Source of the DNA: an uncultured Dokdonia sp.
GTDB lineage: Bacteria; Bacteroidota; Bacteroidia; Flavobacteriales; Flavobacteriaceae
Assembly (NCBI GenBank): GCA_947503305.1
Contig: CANNDF010000002.1
Location: 620,001 to 684,000 of the forward strand
Reading direction: 5' to 3'
Length of the DNA stretch: 64,000 nt
The notes beneath the pieces are model-generated. The model made no database searches. It was not told where the DNA came from and worked only from the letters and a program-made list of their open reading frames with translations. Both the position numbers and the translations under genes were made by a program. Below are positions 26,514 through 35,373 of the stretch, piece after piece (positions within the stretch are counted from its first letter, which is position 1; each line of letters starts with the position of its first letter).

Positions 26514-27464
26514 TTAGCGCATTTTTGCATTTTTTGAGAATTTATATCCATTTAAAAGTGCTTTTACATCCATTTTTCGCTTACCTGGAAGTTGGATTTC
26601 AGTGATGAAAATGTATCCATTTGTAACAGTGACTTTTATAGAATTTTCTTCTATTTCTACACTACCTATAGTAGCAGTTGTATCTTTTTCCGCTTTCGCG
26701 AAAGCAGAAAACACCTTCACCCGTTCTTCTTTTTCATTATTGATTAGGTAACACCATGCTCCTGGATATGGACTAAGACCTCGGATATGATTATGTATAG
26801 TCATTAATGGGGCATTCCAATCAATTTTTGTGTTTTCGTTATGAAGCTTGTACGCGGTCTTAAGTTCGGTAGATCTGGGCTGTATTTTTGTAGATACAGA
26901 TTTATGTGCGATAGCGTCTACCGTTTTAATGACGAGTTCTGATCCTTTATGCATTAATCGGTCGTGTAGACTTCCTGCATTTTCATTAGGACCTATCTCA
27001 AGTGTTTCTTGTAATATAATAGCTCCTGTATCAATTTTTTCATCAATAAAGAAAGTGGTAACCCCCGTTTGTGTCTCTCCATTAATTATAGCCCAGTTGA
27101 TTGGAGCTGCTCCTCTATACTGTGGAAGTAAAGAGGCATGTAAATTAAAGGTTCCATACACAGGCATCTTCCATACAACTTCGGGTAACATTCTAAAGGC
27201 AACTACGACTTGAAGATTTGCTTGTAAGGCACTTAGTTCTGAGAGAAAATCTTCATCCTTTAAATTTGTAGGCTGTAATAGAGTAAGCCCTTTTGATTCA
27301 GCATATGTTTTTACAGCGCTTTTACGTAGCTTCTGACCGCGACCTGCAGGTCGGTCAGGTGCAGTTATTACACCAACAATGTTGTATTCTTTATCTAATA
27401 AACCTTGTAATATGGTAACTGCAAAATCGGGAGTGCCCATAAAAACAATGCGTAAGTCATTCAT
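26514..27464 (-). CDS. fmt: methionyl-tRNA formyltransferase
   Basis: Formylates the initiator Met-tRNA using 10-formyl-tetrahydrofolate. The 316-residue protein has the formyltransferase core: RIVFMGTPDFAV at the N-terminus, ITAPDRPAGRGQKL near 34-47, and the active-site NLHASLLPQYRGAAPI near 107-122. A C-terminal OB-like domain (from about residue 215) binds tRNA. Its start overlaps the recQ stop by four bases. A palindromic repeat is inserted in the C-terminal domain and read as SAFAKAEKD. This position is a surface loop by alignment logic, so it is likely tolerated. Confidence 0.95.
   Translation of the reverse strand: MNDLRIVFMGTPDFAVTILQGLLDKEYNIVGVITAPDRPAGRGQKLRKSAVKTYAESKGLTLLQPTNLKDEDFLSELSALQANLQVVVAFRMLPEVVWKMPVYGTFNLHASLLPQYRGAAPINWAIINGETQTGVTTFFIDEKIDTGAIILQETLEIGPNENAGSLHDRLMHKGSELVIKTVDAIAHKSVSTKIQPRSTELKTAYKLHNENTKIDWNAPLMTIHNHIRGLSPYPGAWCYLINNEKEERVKVFSAFAKAEKDTTATIGSVEIEENSIKVTVTNGYIFITEIQLPGKRKMDVKALLNGYKFSKNAKMR
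26692..26705. repeat. palindromic repeat copy 5 (GCTTTCGCGAAAGC)
   Basis: Perfect copy flanked by C and A, inside the C-terminal part of fmt, translated as AFAKA. Confidence 0.9.
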
Positions 27465-29356
27465 AGTATTCTATATGTATTTGCTGGGGTTATAGTAATC
27501 TTTTTTTGATCCAAAAGCAATTTTAATGCCGAGATAATTTCTGTTTCAGAAAAGGGGAGAGCTGTAAGATCTCTGGAACTTTGAGGCCGTATTTGTAATT
27601 CACGTATAATACTTTCGGTAATAGATGACGTAGTATTTATAAGGGGTTTTAGTTGTGTTTTGCAACTATCACATAATCTGCAGGGAGTATGAGTTTTTTC
27701 TCCAAAATAAGACAGTAATTGCTTATTTCTACATTCCTCTTTAGTAAGGACATATCTTTTGACAGCATCTACTTGCCTTTTTTTATAATTAGCCTGTGTT
27801 TTAATATAAGGTATGATAACATTAATTGTACGTTCATCCTCACGTGGGACTAAAAATGTAATGGCGGTATCATAACTTTGATAGTCATATTCGATAATGT
27901 CATCTTTTGAGAGCGTAAGTAATGTTGTGTGTACATGGTTTACAGATGCCCCTGATTTATTAGCAATAATTCCATAGTTGATAGTAACTACCTGATCAAA
28001 AATACCTCCATAAGTTCTAAGAACTGTTTTTACGATAGCATCCCATTGTGGATTTTTTATCAAATAATAGGTGAGCGCTACATCTGATACTTTAAAGGTT
28101 ACTGTAGCTCTTTTTGTAAATTCCTGTGATAAGCTTATAATACTATTCCTGTCTAGTAATAACAATGTATTATAAGTTAAGACAGTTTTTAAATTATATG
28201 CCTGACAGAAAGCACTAAAATTAAAGTGATGACTAGTTTGTTCTCCTTCGCCATAAGAAATTTGGAAATAGTTGGTTAGACGTTTATAAATTTCCTTAAC
28301 ATCTTTTACTTGTGGAATTACTTTTATAAATTGATTATCCAACCGCAATAAGTCGTTCTGATTATATAGTAAAATTGCAGTGGCCTTTTGACCTGCTCTT
28401 CCCGCTCTTCCCGCTTCTTGGAAATAATTCTCTAGGCTATCAGGAATTTCTATATGAATGACGGTATCTACATTTGCCTTATCGATACCCATCCCAAAGG
28501 CACTAGTACTTACCATGACCTTAGTTATATCTTCTCTCCAGCTACGATAGTTTTTATGACGTTCTTCCCTGGGCATACCTCCATGATAATAGGTGGCTTT
28601 TATTCCTCTGCTATTTAAAAACTGCGAAGTGTTTGTAGTTGCTTTTCTATTCCGTACATATACAATAGCACTCCCTTTGGTTTTTCTTAATGCTTGCTCA
28701 AGGCGATAGTTCTTATCTGCACTTTCGATGAGAGTATAGATAAGATTTTTTCTATAATAAGAGCCTTTGAATAGATGATGATTTTCTAATATAAGTTCGT
28801 TAGAAATATCGTCAAGTACTTTTTGAGTAGCCGTAGCTGTAAGTGCTATAACTGGAGTATTAGGCTGTAGAGTACGTAATTGAGAAATCTTGCGATAGGC
28901 TGGTCTAAAATCATGTCCCCATTGTGAGATACAGTGTGCTTCATCTACTGCAATTAATGAAACATTCATTTGCTTGATACGTTCTACGACAAGTTCTTGT
29001 TGCAGTCGTTCTGGAGAAAGGTATAGCAGTTTATAGTTGCCATAGATACAATTATCAAGCATCGCATCAAGATCTGTATACTTTATACCGCTAGTTATTG
29101 CAAGGGCTTTGATTCCTTTTTCTTGAAGTGCCAGCACTTGATCTTTCATCAATGCAATAAGAGGAGAGATAACAATGGCAATCCCTTCTGAGGCTATGGC
29201 TGGGATTTGGTAACAAATAGATTTTCCACCCCCAGTTGGAAGTAAAGCAATCGTATCCTGATCTTTTAAAATACTCTCAATAATTTCTTCTTGAAGAGGT
29301 TTAAAAGAAGTATATCCCCAATAGGTTTTTAATATGTCTTTTGGGTCTGTTTTCAA
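27461..29356 (-). CDS. recQ: RecQ-family ATP-dependent DNA helicase
   Basis: 3'-5' DNA helicase of superfamily 2, used in recombination and fork repair. The 631 residues carry the Q-motif region YTSFKPLQEEII, Walker A LLPTGGGKS near 38-46, a DEAH box (AVDEAHCISQWGHDF), SAT-like ALTATAT, and the helicase C motifs (AFGMGIDKANV, QEAGRAGRAGQ). A four-Cys zinc subdomain (CRNKQLLSYFGE, CRLCDSC) is near residue 540. The winged-helix/HRDC end is short. It overlaps the AAA ATPase gene upstream and fmt downstream by four bases each, so all three are coupled. A second RecQ may exist elsewhere in the genome. Confidence 0.92.
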   Translation of the reverse strand: MKTDPKDILKTYWGYTSFKPLQEEIIESILKDQDTIALLPTGGGKSICYQIPAIASEGIAIVISPLIALMKDQVLALQEKGIKALAITSGIKYTDLDAMLDNCIYGNYKLLYLSPERLQQELVVERIKQMNVSLIAVDEAHCISQWGHDFRPAYRKISQLRTLQPNTPVIALTATATQKVLDDISNELILENHHLFKGSYYRKNLIYTLIESADKNYRLEQALRKTKGSAIVYVRNRKATTNTSQFLNSRGIKATYYHGGMPREERHKNYRSWREDITKVMVSTSAFGMGIDKANVDTVIHIEIPDSLENYFQEAGRAGRAGQKATAILLYNQNDLLRLDNQFIKVIPQVKDVKEIYKRLTNYFQISYGEGEQTSHHFNFSAFCQAYNLKTVLTYNTLLLLDRNSIISLSQEFTKRATVTFKVSDVALTYYLIKNPQWDAIVKTVLRTYGGIFDQVVTINYGIIANKSGASVNHVHTTLLTLSKDDIIEYDYQSYDTAITFLVPREDERTINVIIPYIKTQANYKKRQVDAVKRYVLTKEECRNKQLLSYFGEKTHTPCRLCDSCKTQLKPLINTTSSITESIIRELQIRPQSSRDLTALPFSETEIISALKLLLDQKKITITPANTYRIL

Positions 29357-29889
29357 CCCTTAAGTGTATTTATGATAAAGTTTACTCTAGACGCAACAGG
29401 GCCTATAGGTACTTCAATAAGATCATATCCATACTGTCTGTAAGTGTCTATAAGATGTTTTTGAATATGCTGAGCGAGTTCAAAATTTTCATAACGTTCA
29501 CCATCTGTCTTATGGATGTCTTTCCATAATGGTAATATAAATATGACATCATATCTATATTTTTTACAATCGTCTATGAATTCTTGTGGATATTCTTGAC
29601 CTATAAAGTCCATATATGCCATTGTGTCAGGAATTCCTCTATCTAAGAATACAAAGTCATTTAGAAATGAAGGTACTTGGTTAAATTGCTTAATACGAGC
29701 ATCTTTAAGTAATTGACTGAAAAGTAATGGATTTTCTAAAAAAAGTTGATCTATACCTTGTTCTTGTGCCTCTTTAGTAACCTCTCTAGATACCTCATCC
29801 ATGCACGGATAGCCCATTTGTTTAAGATGATTAATCAGTGTTGTTTTTCCTGTAGAAGGTCCCCCAGTAAGTAAAATGCTTTTTGGCAT
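29353..29889 (-). CDS. AAA-type ATPase / NadR-like P-loop protein
   Basis: A 178-residue P-loop NTPase from the ATG at 29889, which places ILLTGGPSTGKTTL at residues 4-17. An in-frame start 16 codons earlier adds nothing conserved. Further motifs are MDEVSRE near 34 and VFLDRGIPDTMAYM, the nucleoside-kinase-like lid typical of the AAA_28 family (Ttd14/NadR C-terminal type). These proteins bind or phosphorylate small nucleosides or bind phosphoinositides. The substrate is unknown. It heads the AAA-recQ-fmt run with four-base overlaps. I considered a defence role and found no support. Confidence 0.82.
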   Translation of the reverse strand: MPKSILLTGGPSTGKTTLINHLKQMGYPCMDEVSREVTKEAQEQGIDQLFLENPLLFSQLLKDARIKQFNQVPSFLNDFVFLDRGIPDTMAYMDFIGQEYPQEFIDDCKKYRYDVIFILPLWKDIHKTDGERYENFELAQHIQKHLIDTYRQYGYDLIEVPIGPVASRVNFIINTLKG

Positions 29890-29981
29890 AAAATTGGTAC
29901 TATATCTAGCAAAATTAGGTAAAGAAAGAATAACCACAAATTTATTAGCAAGTGGTATATTTACCTACTTAATATTGAATT

Positions 29982-30272
29982 ATGACTCCTGATAAAAAAC
30001 CAGAAGAATTTTACATAAAGTTAAAGGCACAATTGAGTGATACATCAATATGGCCTTCTCCTTATTTATATAAATTTATTGTCCCTTCAGAAGATAGTAA
30101 AATCCTAGCAATAGAAGGTATATTTGATCATACTGGAGCTGTAATATCTAAAAAAGAATCTCGCACAGGAAAGTATACCAGTATTTCTGTAAATGTACGC
30201 ATGAAAAACCCCGATGCAGTCATTGCCAAATATAAAGAGGTAGGACAGATCGAGGGCGTGATATCATTATAG
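29982..30272 (+). CDS. DUF493 (YbeD-like) protein
   Basis: Small cytoplasmic protein of 96 residues with the ferredoxin-like beta-alpha-beta arrangement of DUF493: YKFIVPSEDSKILAIEGIF, a GKYTSISVNVRMKN strand pair and an AVIAKYKEVGQIEGVISL end. In E. coli YbeD lies near lipoyl genes and has been suggested to act as a regulator; here no lipoate gene is near. It is divergent from the AAA ATPase gene and converges on sdpI-like with six bases between stops. Confidence 0.85.
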   Translation: MTPDKKPEEFYIKLKAQLSDTSIWPSPYLYKFIVPSEDSKILAIEGIFDHTGAVISKKESRTGKYTSISVNVRMKNPDAVIAKYKEVGQIEGVISL

Positions 30273-30278
30273 TAGTAT

Positions 30279-30926
30279 CTAAGCTATTTCTTTTTCTTCC
30301 TTATAAAGAATGTATGAATAGACAAGGGGTATTAATGTAATGGTTGTTATGATACTTATGAAGGCAACATAATTTTGCTGTTGTGTTAAGAATAAGGTTA
30401 ACACCAAAATTAAAATCCCTCCAAGCACCCATAATTTACCTGCAAATCGGTGTGTCTTTTTCCATACCGAAGCACTTTCTAAGGTCCAGGGAGAACGTAG
30501 GCCTATAAAATAGTTAGGCTTTACGGAAGGCATATAATTACCTAATGCAGTAATAAAAACACCTATAATCACAAATATAAGCTGTGGACTTGACATTTGC
30601 TGTTGTTGGGTAACATATAAAACATAGAGTGCCAACGCCGAAAGAAACAGCACAAGTACAAATTTGAGTTTATAAAACTTAGCTCCCATTTGTTTGATTT
30701 GACCTTTAGGATCAATTTTTGGTGCAATACTCAATAAAATATAGGCAAATAGAGTCGTAGCAAAAGGAATAATCCATAAGATGCTTTTTGATCCCCAGTT
30801 ATCTATCTCTCCTTTGATATTCCAATGCGTAGGAACAGTTTCTGGTAAATCACCATATACATATCCTAAATACACAAACGGTAATGCAACAATGATTAAT
30901 AAAGGGAATTCTTTACGTAAGTTCAT
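30279..30926 (-). CDS. SdpI-family membrane protein
   Basis: Polytopic membrane protein of 215 residues with about six transmembrane segments. The N-terminal DUF1648 signature LPETVPTHWNIKGEIDNWGSK-like block follows the first segment (kept short here as THWNIKGEIDNWG). SdpI in Bacillus is the immunity protein against the SdpC toxin and also sequesters the repressor SdpR. Here it is five bases downstream of an ArsR-type regulator, the same pairing as sdpRI, but no sdpC-like toxin gene is in the window. In non-Bacillus genomes the pair may answer other membrane stress. Confidence 0.82.
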   Translation of the reverse strand: MNLRKEFPLLIIVALPFVYLGYVYGDLPETVPTHWNIKGEIDNWGSKSILWIIPFATTLFAYILLSIAPKIDPKGQIKQMGAKFYKLKFVLVLFLSALALYVLYVTQQQQMSSPQLIFVIIGVFITALGNYMPSVKPNYFIGLRSPWTLESASVWKKTHRFAGKLWVLGGILILVLTLFLTQQQNYVAFISIITTITLIPLVYSYILYKEEKEIA

Positions 30927-30931
30927 GATTT

Positions 30932-31186
30932 CTATTTTTTAAGGTTGATAATCCACTGCATCACTTCATCAAGAATGGTTGTATTAATACTATAAACAAC
31001 AAATTGTCCTTTCTTTATACTACTTACCAAGTCGGCTCGCTTAAGTAGATCAAGGTGATGTGATATACTGGGTTTAGAAATATTAAAAGCATCTGCAATT
31101 TCACCTGCTGTCAGATCTTTCTCTTTGAGAAGATTAAGAATTTCTCTGCGGGTTTCATCGTTTAAGGCTTTAAATAATGAGTTCAT
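30932..31186 (-). CDS. ArsR/SdpR-like winged-helix regulator
   Basis: An 84-residue repressor of the ArsR family without the metal-binding CxC motif. It shows NDETRREILNLLKEKDLTAG, the recognition helix SKPSISHHLDLLKRADLV and the wing KKGQFVVYSI. This size and form match SdpR autorepressors. It is the promoter-proximal gene of a pair with the SdpI-like protein. A perfect dyad at 31199-31214, 12 bases upstream of its ATG, is a good operator candidate, implying autoregulation released when SdpI captures the regulator. Confidence 0.88.
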   Translation of the reverse strand: MNSLFKALNDETRREILNLLKEKDLTAGEIADAFNISKPSISHHLDLLKRADLVSSIKKGQFVVYSINTTILDEVMQWIINLKK

Positions 31187-31198
31187 TCTATTAGTTAT

Positions 31199-31214
31199 TT
31201 AGATAAATATCTAA
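31199..31214. promoter_or_regulatory. candidate SdpR/ArsR operator
   Basis: TTAGATAAATATCTAA has seven-base arms around a two-base centre. It lies just upstream of the sdpR-like start codon, where an autorepressor would block transcription or initiation. Function is inferred. Confidence 0.5.
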
Positions 31215-31269
31215 TTAATAGACGCAAATTCCAAAAAATGTTACAAAAATTCCAGTTTTTCTTTGGTAC

Positions 31270-31283
31270 GCTTTCGCGAAAGC
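31270..31283. repeat. palindromic repeat copy 6 (GCTTTCGCGAAAGC)
   Basis: Perfect copy with extended arms (TACGCTTTCGCGAAAGCATA), in the 288-base gap between sdpR-like (minus) and the DUF4290 gene (plus). It is 83 bases from the sdpR start. The rest of this gap holds only the operator candidate and AT-rich sequence. Confidence 0.9.
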
Positions 31284-31474
31284 ATACAAAGCCACATCAT
31301 TATATGGTAACTTAACCCCTGGTTATTATTAAATTTTGATGAGCATAAAACATGAATTAATAGGGAAGTAGTATATAATTTATGTACGGATCAAAATTTA
31401 AACTTCCATTTGGACAATTTTTAGTATTTTGCAACTGTTTACATACGTAAGCAACTTCACTTAATTTTTTACTG

Positions 31475-32119
31475 TTGATAGATCAATTACAATACAATAC
31501 AGAGAGAGATCATCTGATTATCCCAGAATACGGTCGCCATATTCAAAAAATGGTAGATCAAGCGTCTGCTATGGAAAATCGTGATGAGCGTAATAAAACA
31601 GCAAAAGCTATTATTGCGGTAATGGGAAATTTACAACCTCATTTAAGAGATGTACCAGATTTCCAGCATAAGTTATGGGATCAATTATTTATTATGTCAG
31701 ATTTTGAGTTGGATGTAGATTCCCCATTTGGGAAGCCTTCTCGGGAAGAGCTTGCGGAGCGACCAGAACCTTTAGGATATCCTCAAAACTTTCCTAAGTA
31801 TCGTTTTTACGGTAATAATATTAAACGTATGATTGATATTGCTGTAAACTGGGAAGCAGGTGAGATGAGAGAAGCTCTTGAATTTACAATAGCAAATCAC
31901 ATGAAAAAGTGCTTCCTTAATTGGAATAAAGACACTGTAGAAGATGATGTGATTTTTGATCATCTTTTTGAATTGAGTAAAGGCCTTATTAATTTAAGGG
32001 AAAAAGGAGAGGCACTTCGTGATTCTGAACGTTTAATAAGAGCTACTAAAAAAGCAAAAGCCTCAGACAATCCTGTAAAAAAATCAAAAAATAATTATTC
32101 TCGTAAAAAGCGATACTAA
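31475..32119 (+). CDS. DUF4290 protein
   Basis: Cytoplasmic protein of 214 residues known only from Bacteroidetes. The N-terminus IDQLQYNTERDHLIIPEYGRHIQKMVDQA is typical of DUF4290 and needs the TTG start at 31475, because the next in-frame ATG (Met26) would remove the conserved YNTER and PEYGRH blocks. The C-terminal 40 residues are Lys/Arg rich (KKAKASDN, SRKKRY), suggesting RNA or DNA contact. It lies 18 bases before murA, and this pairing suggests coexpression with cell wall synthesis. No function is known. Confidence 0.85.
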   Translation: MIDQLQYNTERDHLIIPEYGRHIQKMVDQASAMENRDERNKTAKAIIAVMGNLQPHLRDVPDFQHKLWDQLFIMSDFELDVDSPFGKPSREELAERPEPLGYPQNFPKYRFYGNNIKRMIDIAVNWEAGEMREALEFTIANHMKKCFLNWNKDTVEDDVIFDHLFELSKGLINLREKGEALRDSERLIRATKKAKASDNPVKKSKNNYSRKKRY

Positions 32120-32137
32120 CACCCTTTCTATAAATTT

Positions 32138-33451
32138 ATGAGTACATTTCAGATCGAAGGAGGACATCAACTTAAAGGCGATATCCAACCGCAAGGTGCA
32201 AAAAACGAAGCGTTACAAATTTTATGCGCAGTATTACTCACCCCTGAAAAAGTCACTATAAATAATATTCCTGATATACGGGATGTCAATAAACTTATTC
32301 AAATTCTTGGAAATTTAGGAGTAAAAATCCAAAAACTAGGAAAAGGCTCATATACCTTTAAAAGCGATGCTCTTAATCTAGATTATTTGGAGAGTGAGCA
32401 ATTTAAAGAAGAAGGAAGTGGTTTACGAGGTTCTATAATGATTGTAGGTCCTTTATTATCCAGATTTGGAAAAGGATATATTCCTCGTCCTGGAGGAGAT
32501 AAAATAGGGCGTCGTCGTTTGGATACTCATTTTGAAGGATTTATACGCTTAGGTGCAGATTTTAGATATAATAAAGAAGAACGCTTTTATGGAGTAGAAG
32601 CTCCTAATGGTCTTACGGGTACGTATATGCTGCTTGACGAAGCCTCAGTAACCGGAACTGCAAATATTGTGATGGCTGCTGTCCTTGCAAAGGGAAAAAC
32701 GACTATCTATAATGCAGCTTGTGAACCCTATTTACAACAACTTTGTAAAATGCTTAATAGCATGGGTGCAAATATTACAGGAGTAGGTTCTAATATGCTA
32801 CATATAGAAGGTGTTACAGAGCTTGGAGGATGTGAGCATCGCATACTGCCAGATATGATTGAAATAGGATCATGGATTGGACTTGCGGCCATGACTAAAA
32901 GTGAAGTAACAATAAAGAATGTAAGTTGGGATGACTTAGGTGTTATTCCTAACACATTTAGAAAACTAGGAATACAATTAGAACGTAAAGGGGATGATAT
33001 CTTTATTCCAGCGCATACAGACGGGTATCAAATAGAAAGTTATATTGATGGTTCGTTTATGACGATAGCAGATGCTCCATGGCCTGGATTTACACCAGAC
33101 TTATTGAGTATTATATTAGTCGTGGCAACACAGGCTAGAGGCGAAGTAATGGTACATCAAAAGATGTTTGAAAGTCGTTTGTTCTTTGTAGATAAACTTA
33201 TTGATATGGGGGCCAAAATTATTCTTTGCGACCCACATAGAGCAACGATTATTGGTCATGACTTTAAATCTACACTTAAAGCAACTACGATGGTTTCTCC
33301 AGATATACGTGCTGGGATATCATTACTCATAGCAGCGCTAAGTGCAAAGGGGACATCAACTATTCATAATATAGAACAGATCGATCGGGGGTATGAAAAT
33401 ATCGACGAGCGCTTAAGAGCTATTGGTGCTAAAATTATACGAATAGCCTAA
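32138..33451 (+). CDS. murA: UDP-N-acetylglucosamine 1-carboxyvinyltransferase (Cys-to-Asp form)
   Basis: First committed step of peptidoglycan synthesis: transfers enolpyruvate from PEP to UDP-GlcNAc in the cytoplasm. The 437-residue protein has the QGAKNEALQ opening (residues 19-27), LRGSIMIVGPLL near 97-108, an RPGGDKIGRRRLDTH loop near 117-131 and IRAGISLLIAALSAKG near 387. In E. coli the loop reads GGCTIGARP with catalytic Cys115, the target of fosfomycin. Here that residue is Asp121 (codon GAT at 32498-32500). Asp-type enzymes are active and fosfomycin-insensitive in Mycobacterium. It follows DUF4290. Confidence 0.96.
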   Translation: MSTFQIEGGHQLKGDIQPQGAKNEALQILCAVLLTPEKVTINNIPDIRDVNKLIQILGNLGVKIQKLGKGSYTFKSDALNLDYLESEQFKEEGSGLRGSIMIVGPLLSRFGKGYIPRPGGDKIGRRRLDTHFEGFIRLGADFRYNKEERFYGVEAPNGLTGTYMLLDEASVTGTANIVMAAVLAKGKTTIYNAACEPYLQQLCKMLNSMGANITGVGSNMLHIEGVTELGGCEHRILPDMIEIGSWIGLAAMTKSEVTIKNVSWDDLGVIPNTFRKLGIQLERKGDDIFIPAHTDGYQIESYIDGSFMTIADAPWPGFTPDLLSIILVVATQARGEVMVHQKMFESRLFFVDKLIDMGAKIILCDPHRATIIGHDFKSTLKATTMVSPDIRAGISLLIAALSAKGTSTIHNIEQIDRGYENIDERLRAIGAKIIRIA

Positions 33452-33567
33452 TTCTTACACATTCATTATTTCCTATAAAAACAGCCTTGTAAGAAGAATC
33501 TGAAAGGGGAGGTATGGGTATCATTTTAAGAATAATTTAGTAACTTACCCTACTAAACCTAACTAAA

Positions 33568-35322
33568 ATGAAGAGAACATTACTTTGTATTTCTAGTATT
33601 GTATGCTGTTATTTATCGCAAGCACAAACTTATTTTGAAAATCAGGCAGCCTCTTTAGGAGCTGATATTGTTTTTGAAGGTAATATCCTGGGAGCAGGAA
33701 TCTCTTTTTATGATTATAATGGAGATGGACTCGATGATATCACACTCGCTTCGGCTCCCGATAATAATCATAAATTTTTACGAAATGAAGGAGGCTTTTT
33801 TGTCGAAGATGATTTGGCAATTTCTAATGGAGGAGAGCAAGGAAAACAAGTGACTTGGGTTGATTTTGATAATGATGGTGATGTAGATTTTTTCTCAGCA
33901 AATGATAAAAGCAAATGTCGTTTATATCGTAATGATGGCGATGGAGTCTATACAGATATAAGTGCTGACAGTGGAATGCCAGTAGAAGTTTTTGATTTTT
34001 TTGGAGCATCATGGGGTGATTATAATAATGATAGTTATCTAGATGTATTTCTAAGTGTACGCGACCCTAATCAGGAAGATCCTAATTTACTATATAGAAA
34101 TAATGGAGATGGAACTTTTACAAATGTAACAGAAGAAGCAGGACTAGATCTTACAGGATTTTTATCTTTTTGTAGCGCATTCTTTGATTATGATAAAGAT
34201 GGTTTTCAAGACATTTATATAGCCAATGATAAATTCTCTACTCCTAATTTATTATACCATAATAATGGAGATGGTACTTTTGAAAGTGTAGGAATAGCTA
34301 CGGGGACTAATCTCTATATGGGAGCCATGTCGACGACTATCGATGATTATAATAATGACGGCTGGTTAGATATTTATGTTACAAATTTTTACCCACCAGA
34401 AAGCGATAGCGAAGATGGTGTTATAGGAAATGCCTTTTTACGAAACAATGGTGATGGGACTTTTACTAATATTGCCGAAGAAAACGGAACCCGATTTGAT
34501 AGTGTAGGATGGGGGGCGGTATTCTTAGATGCAGATAATGATACAGACCATGATCTTTATGTGAGTGGTAATATAAGTAATCAAAGTGATTTTCTTGAAG
34601 CAGCTTATTATGAGAATCAAGGTGATGGTAATTTTATAATACCAGAAACTGCAGGTTTTGTTGGGGATGATGGGAGTAGTTTTTCAAATGCTATAGGAGA
34701 TGTAGAGAATGATGGTTACCCAGAAATTATTGTGATGAACAATAGTTTTGAAGAAATTTATCTTTGGAAAAACGAAAGCCCTCAAGATAATAACTGGTTA
34801 AAAGTTAAGCTAGAAGGAACCGAAAGCAATCGTATGGGTATAGGATCTTGGATTCGAATAAGCGCAGGAGGACAGGAACAATATCATTATACGCTTTGTG
34901 GAGAAGGCTATCTGGGACAGAACAGTGCCTATGAGTTTTTTGGACTAGGAGAGGCAACAACCATAGATTTTATTGAAGTCACTTGGTTAAGTGGTCATGT
35001 AGATTTTTATGAAAATATAGATGCAAATGTATCTCTTACTATTGTAGAAGGAGAATTGCTTAGTATAGAAGAAACCGCTCCAACTATTGATTTTAGTATA
35101 TATCCTAATCCAGTAGATTCTGATGGAACATTTTTCTTTAAAAGTAAGAATCCTATGGAAGGAAACCTTACGATATATACCACAACAGGCAAAGAAGTGT
35201 TACGTACTTCCATAAATGGAGATACAGCAACTCTCAATGTTCAGGGATTGTCTTCAGGTTTTTATATCGTGCACGTAGAAACCAGAGACCGTATTGAATC
35301 TATGAAACTGTTTATAAAGTAG
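33568..35322 (+). CDS. secreted CRTAC1/ASPIC-UnbV protein with FG-GAP repeats and T9SS tail
   Basis: Exported protein of 584 residues with a signal peptide (MKRTLLCISSIVCCYLSQAQ). Residues 40-400 form a beta-propeller-like array of FG-GAP/VCBS repeats, each with a calcium-type loop such as DYNGDGLDD, DFDNDGDVD, DYNNDSYLD or DYDKDGFQD. An ASPIC/UnbV domain follows near 400-490 (GIGSWIRISAGG, GLGEATTIDFIEVTWLSG). The last 75 residues (FSIYPNPVDSDG to SMKLFIK) are a T9SS sorting domain. Surface adhesion or glycan binding is plausible. A paralogue lies at 35832 in opposite orientation. Confidence 0.88.
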   Translation: MKRTLLCISSIVCCYLSQAQTYFENQAASLGADIVFEGNILGAGISFYDYNGDGLDDITLASAPDNNHKFLRNEGGFFVEDDLAISNGGEQGKQVTWVDFDNDGDVDFFSANDKSKCRLYRNDGDGVYTDISADSGMPVEVFDFFGASWGDYNNDSYLDVFLSVRDPNQEDPNLLYRNNGDGTFTNVTEEAGLDLTGFLSFCSAFFDYDKDGFQDIYIANDKFSTPNLLYHNNGDGTFESVGIATGTNLYMGAMSTTIDDYNNDGWLDIYVTNFYPPESDSEDGVIGNAFLRNNGDGTFTNIAEENGTRFDSVGWGAVFLDADNDTDHDLYVSGNISNQSDFLEAAYYENQGDGNFIIPETAGFVGDDGSSFSNAIGDVENDGYPEIIVMNNSFEEIYLWKNESPQDNNWLKVKLEGTESNRMGIGSWIRISAGGQEQYHYTLCGEGYLGQNSAYEFFGLGEATTIDFIEVTWLSGHVDFYENIDANVSLTIVEGELLSIEETAPTIDFSIYPNPVDSDGTFFFKSKNPMEGNLTIYTTTGKEVLRTSINGDTATLNVQGLSSGFYIVHVETRDRIESMKLFIK

Positions 35323-35373
35323 TCCGATAGGATAAAAATAGATCTGATCGGGGTATTTATTATTTTAGGCTAT

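Noticed and set aside
29353-29889. AAA ATPase plus RecQ as an anti-phage defence module
   Set aside because: The genes overlap with fmt in an ordinary-looking housekeeping run, and no nuclease, sensor or toxin partner is present.
30279-31474. A toxin gene for the SdpI-like immunity protein
   Set aside because: I searched both flanks by eye and found no secreted peptide or SdpA/B/C-like gene.
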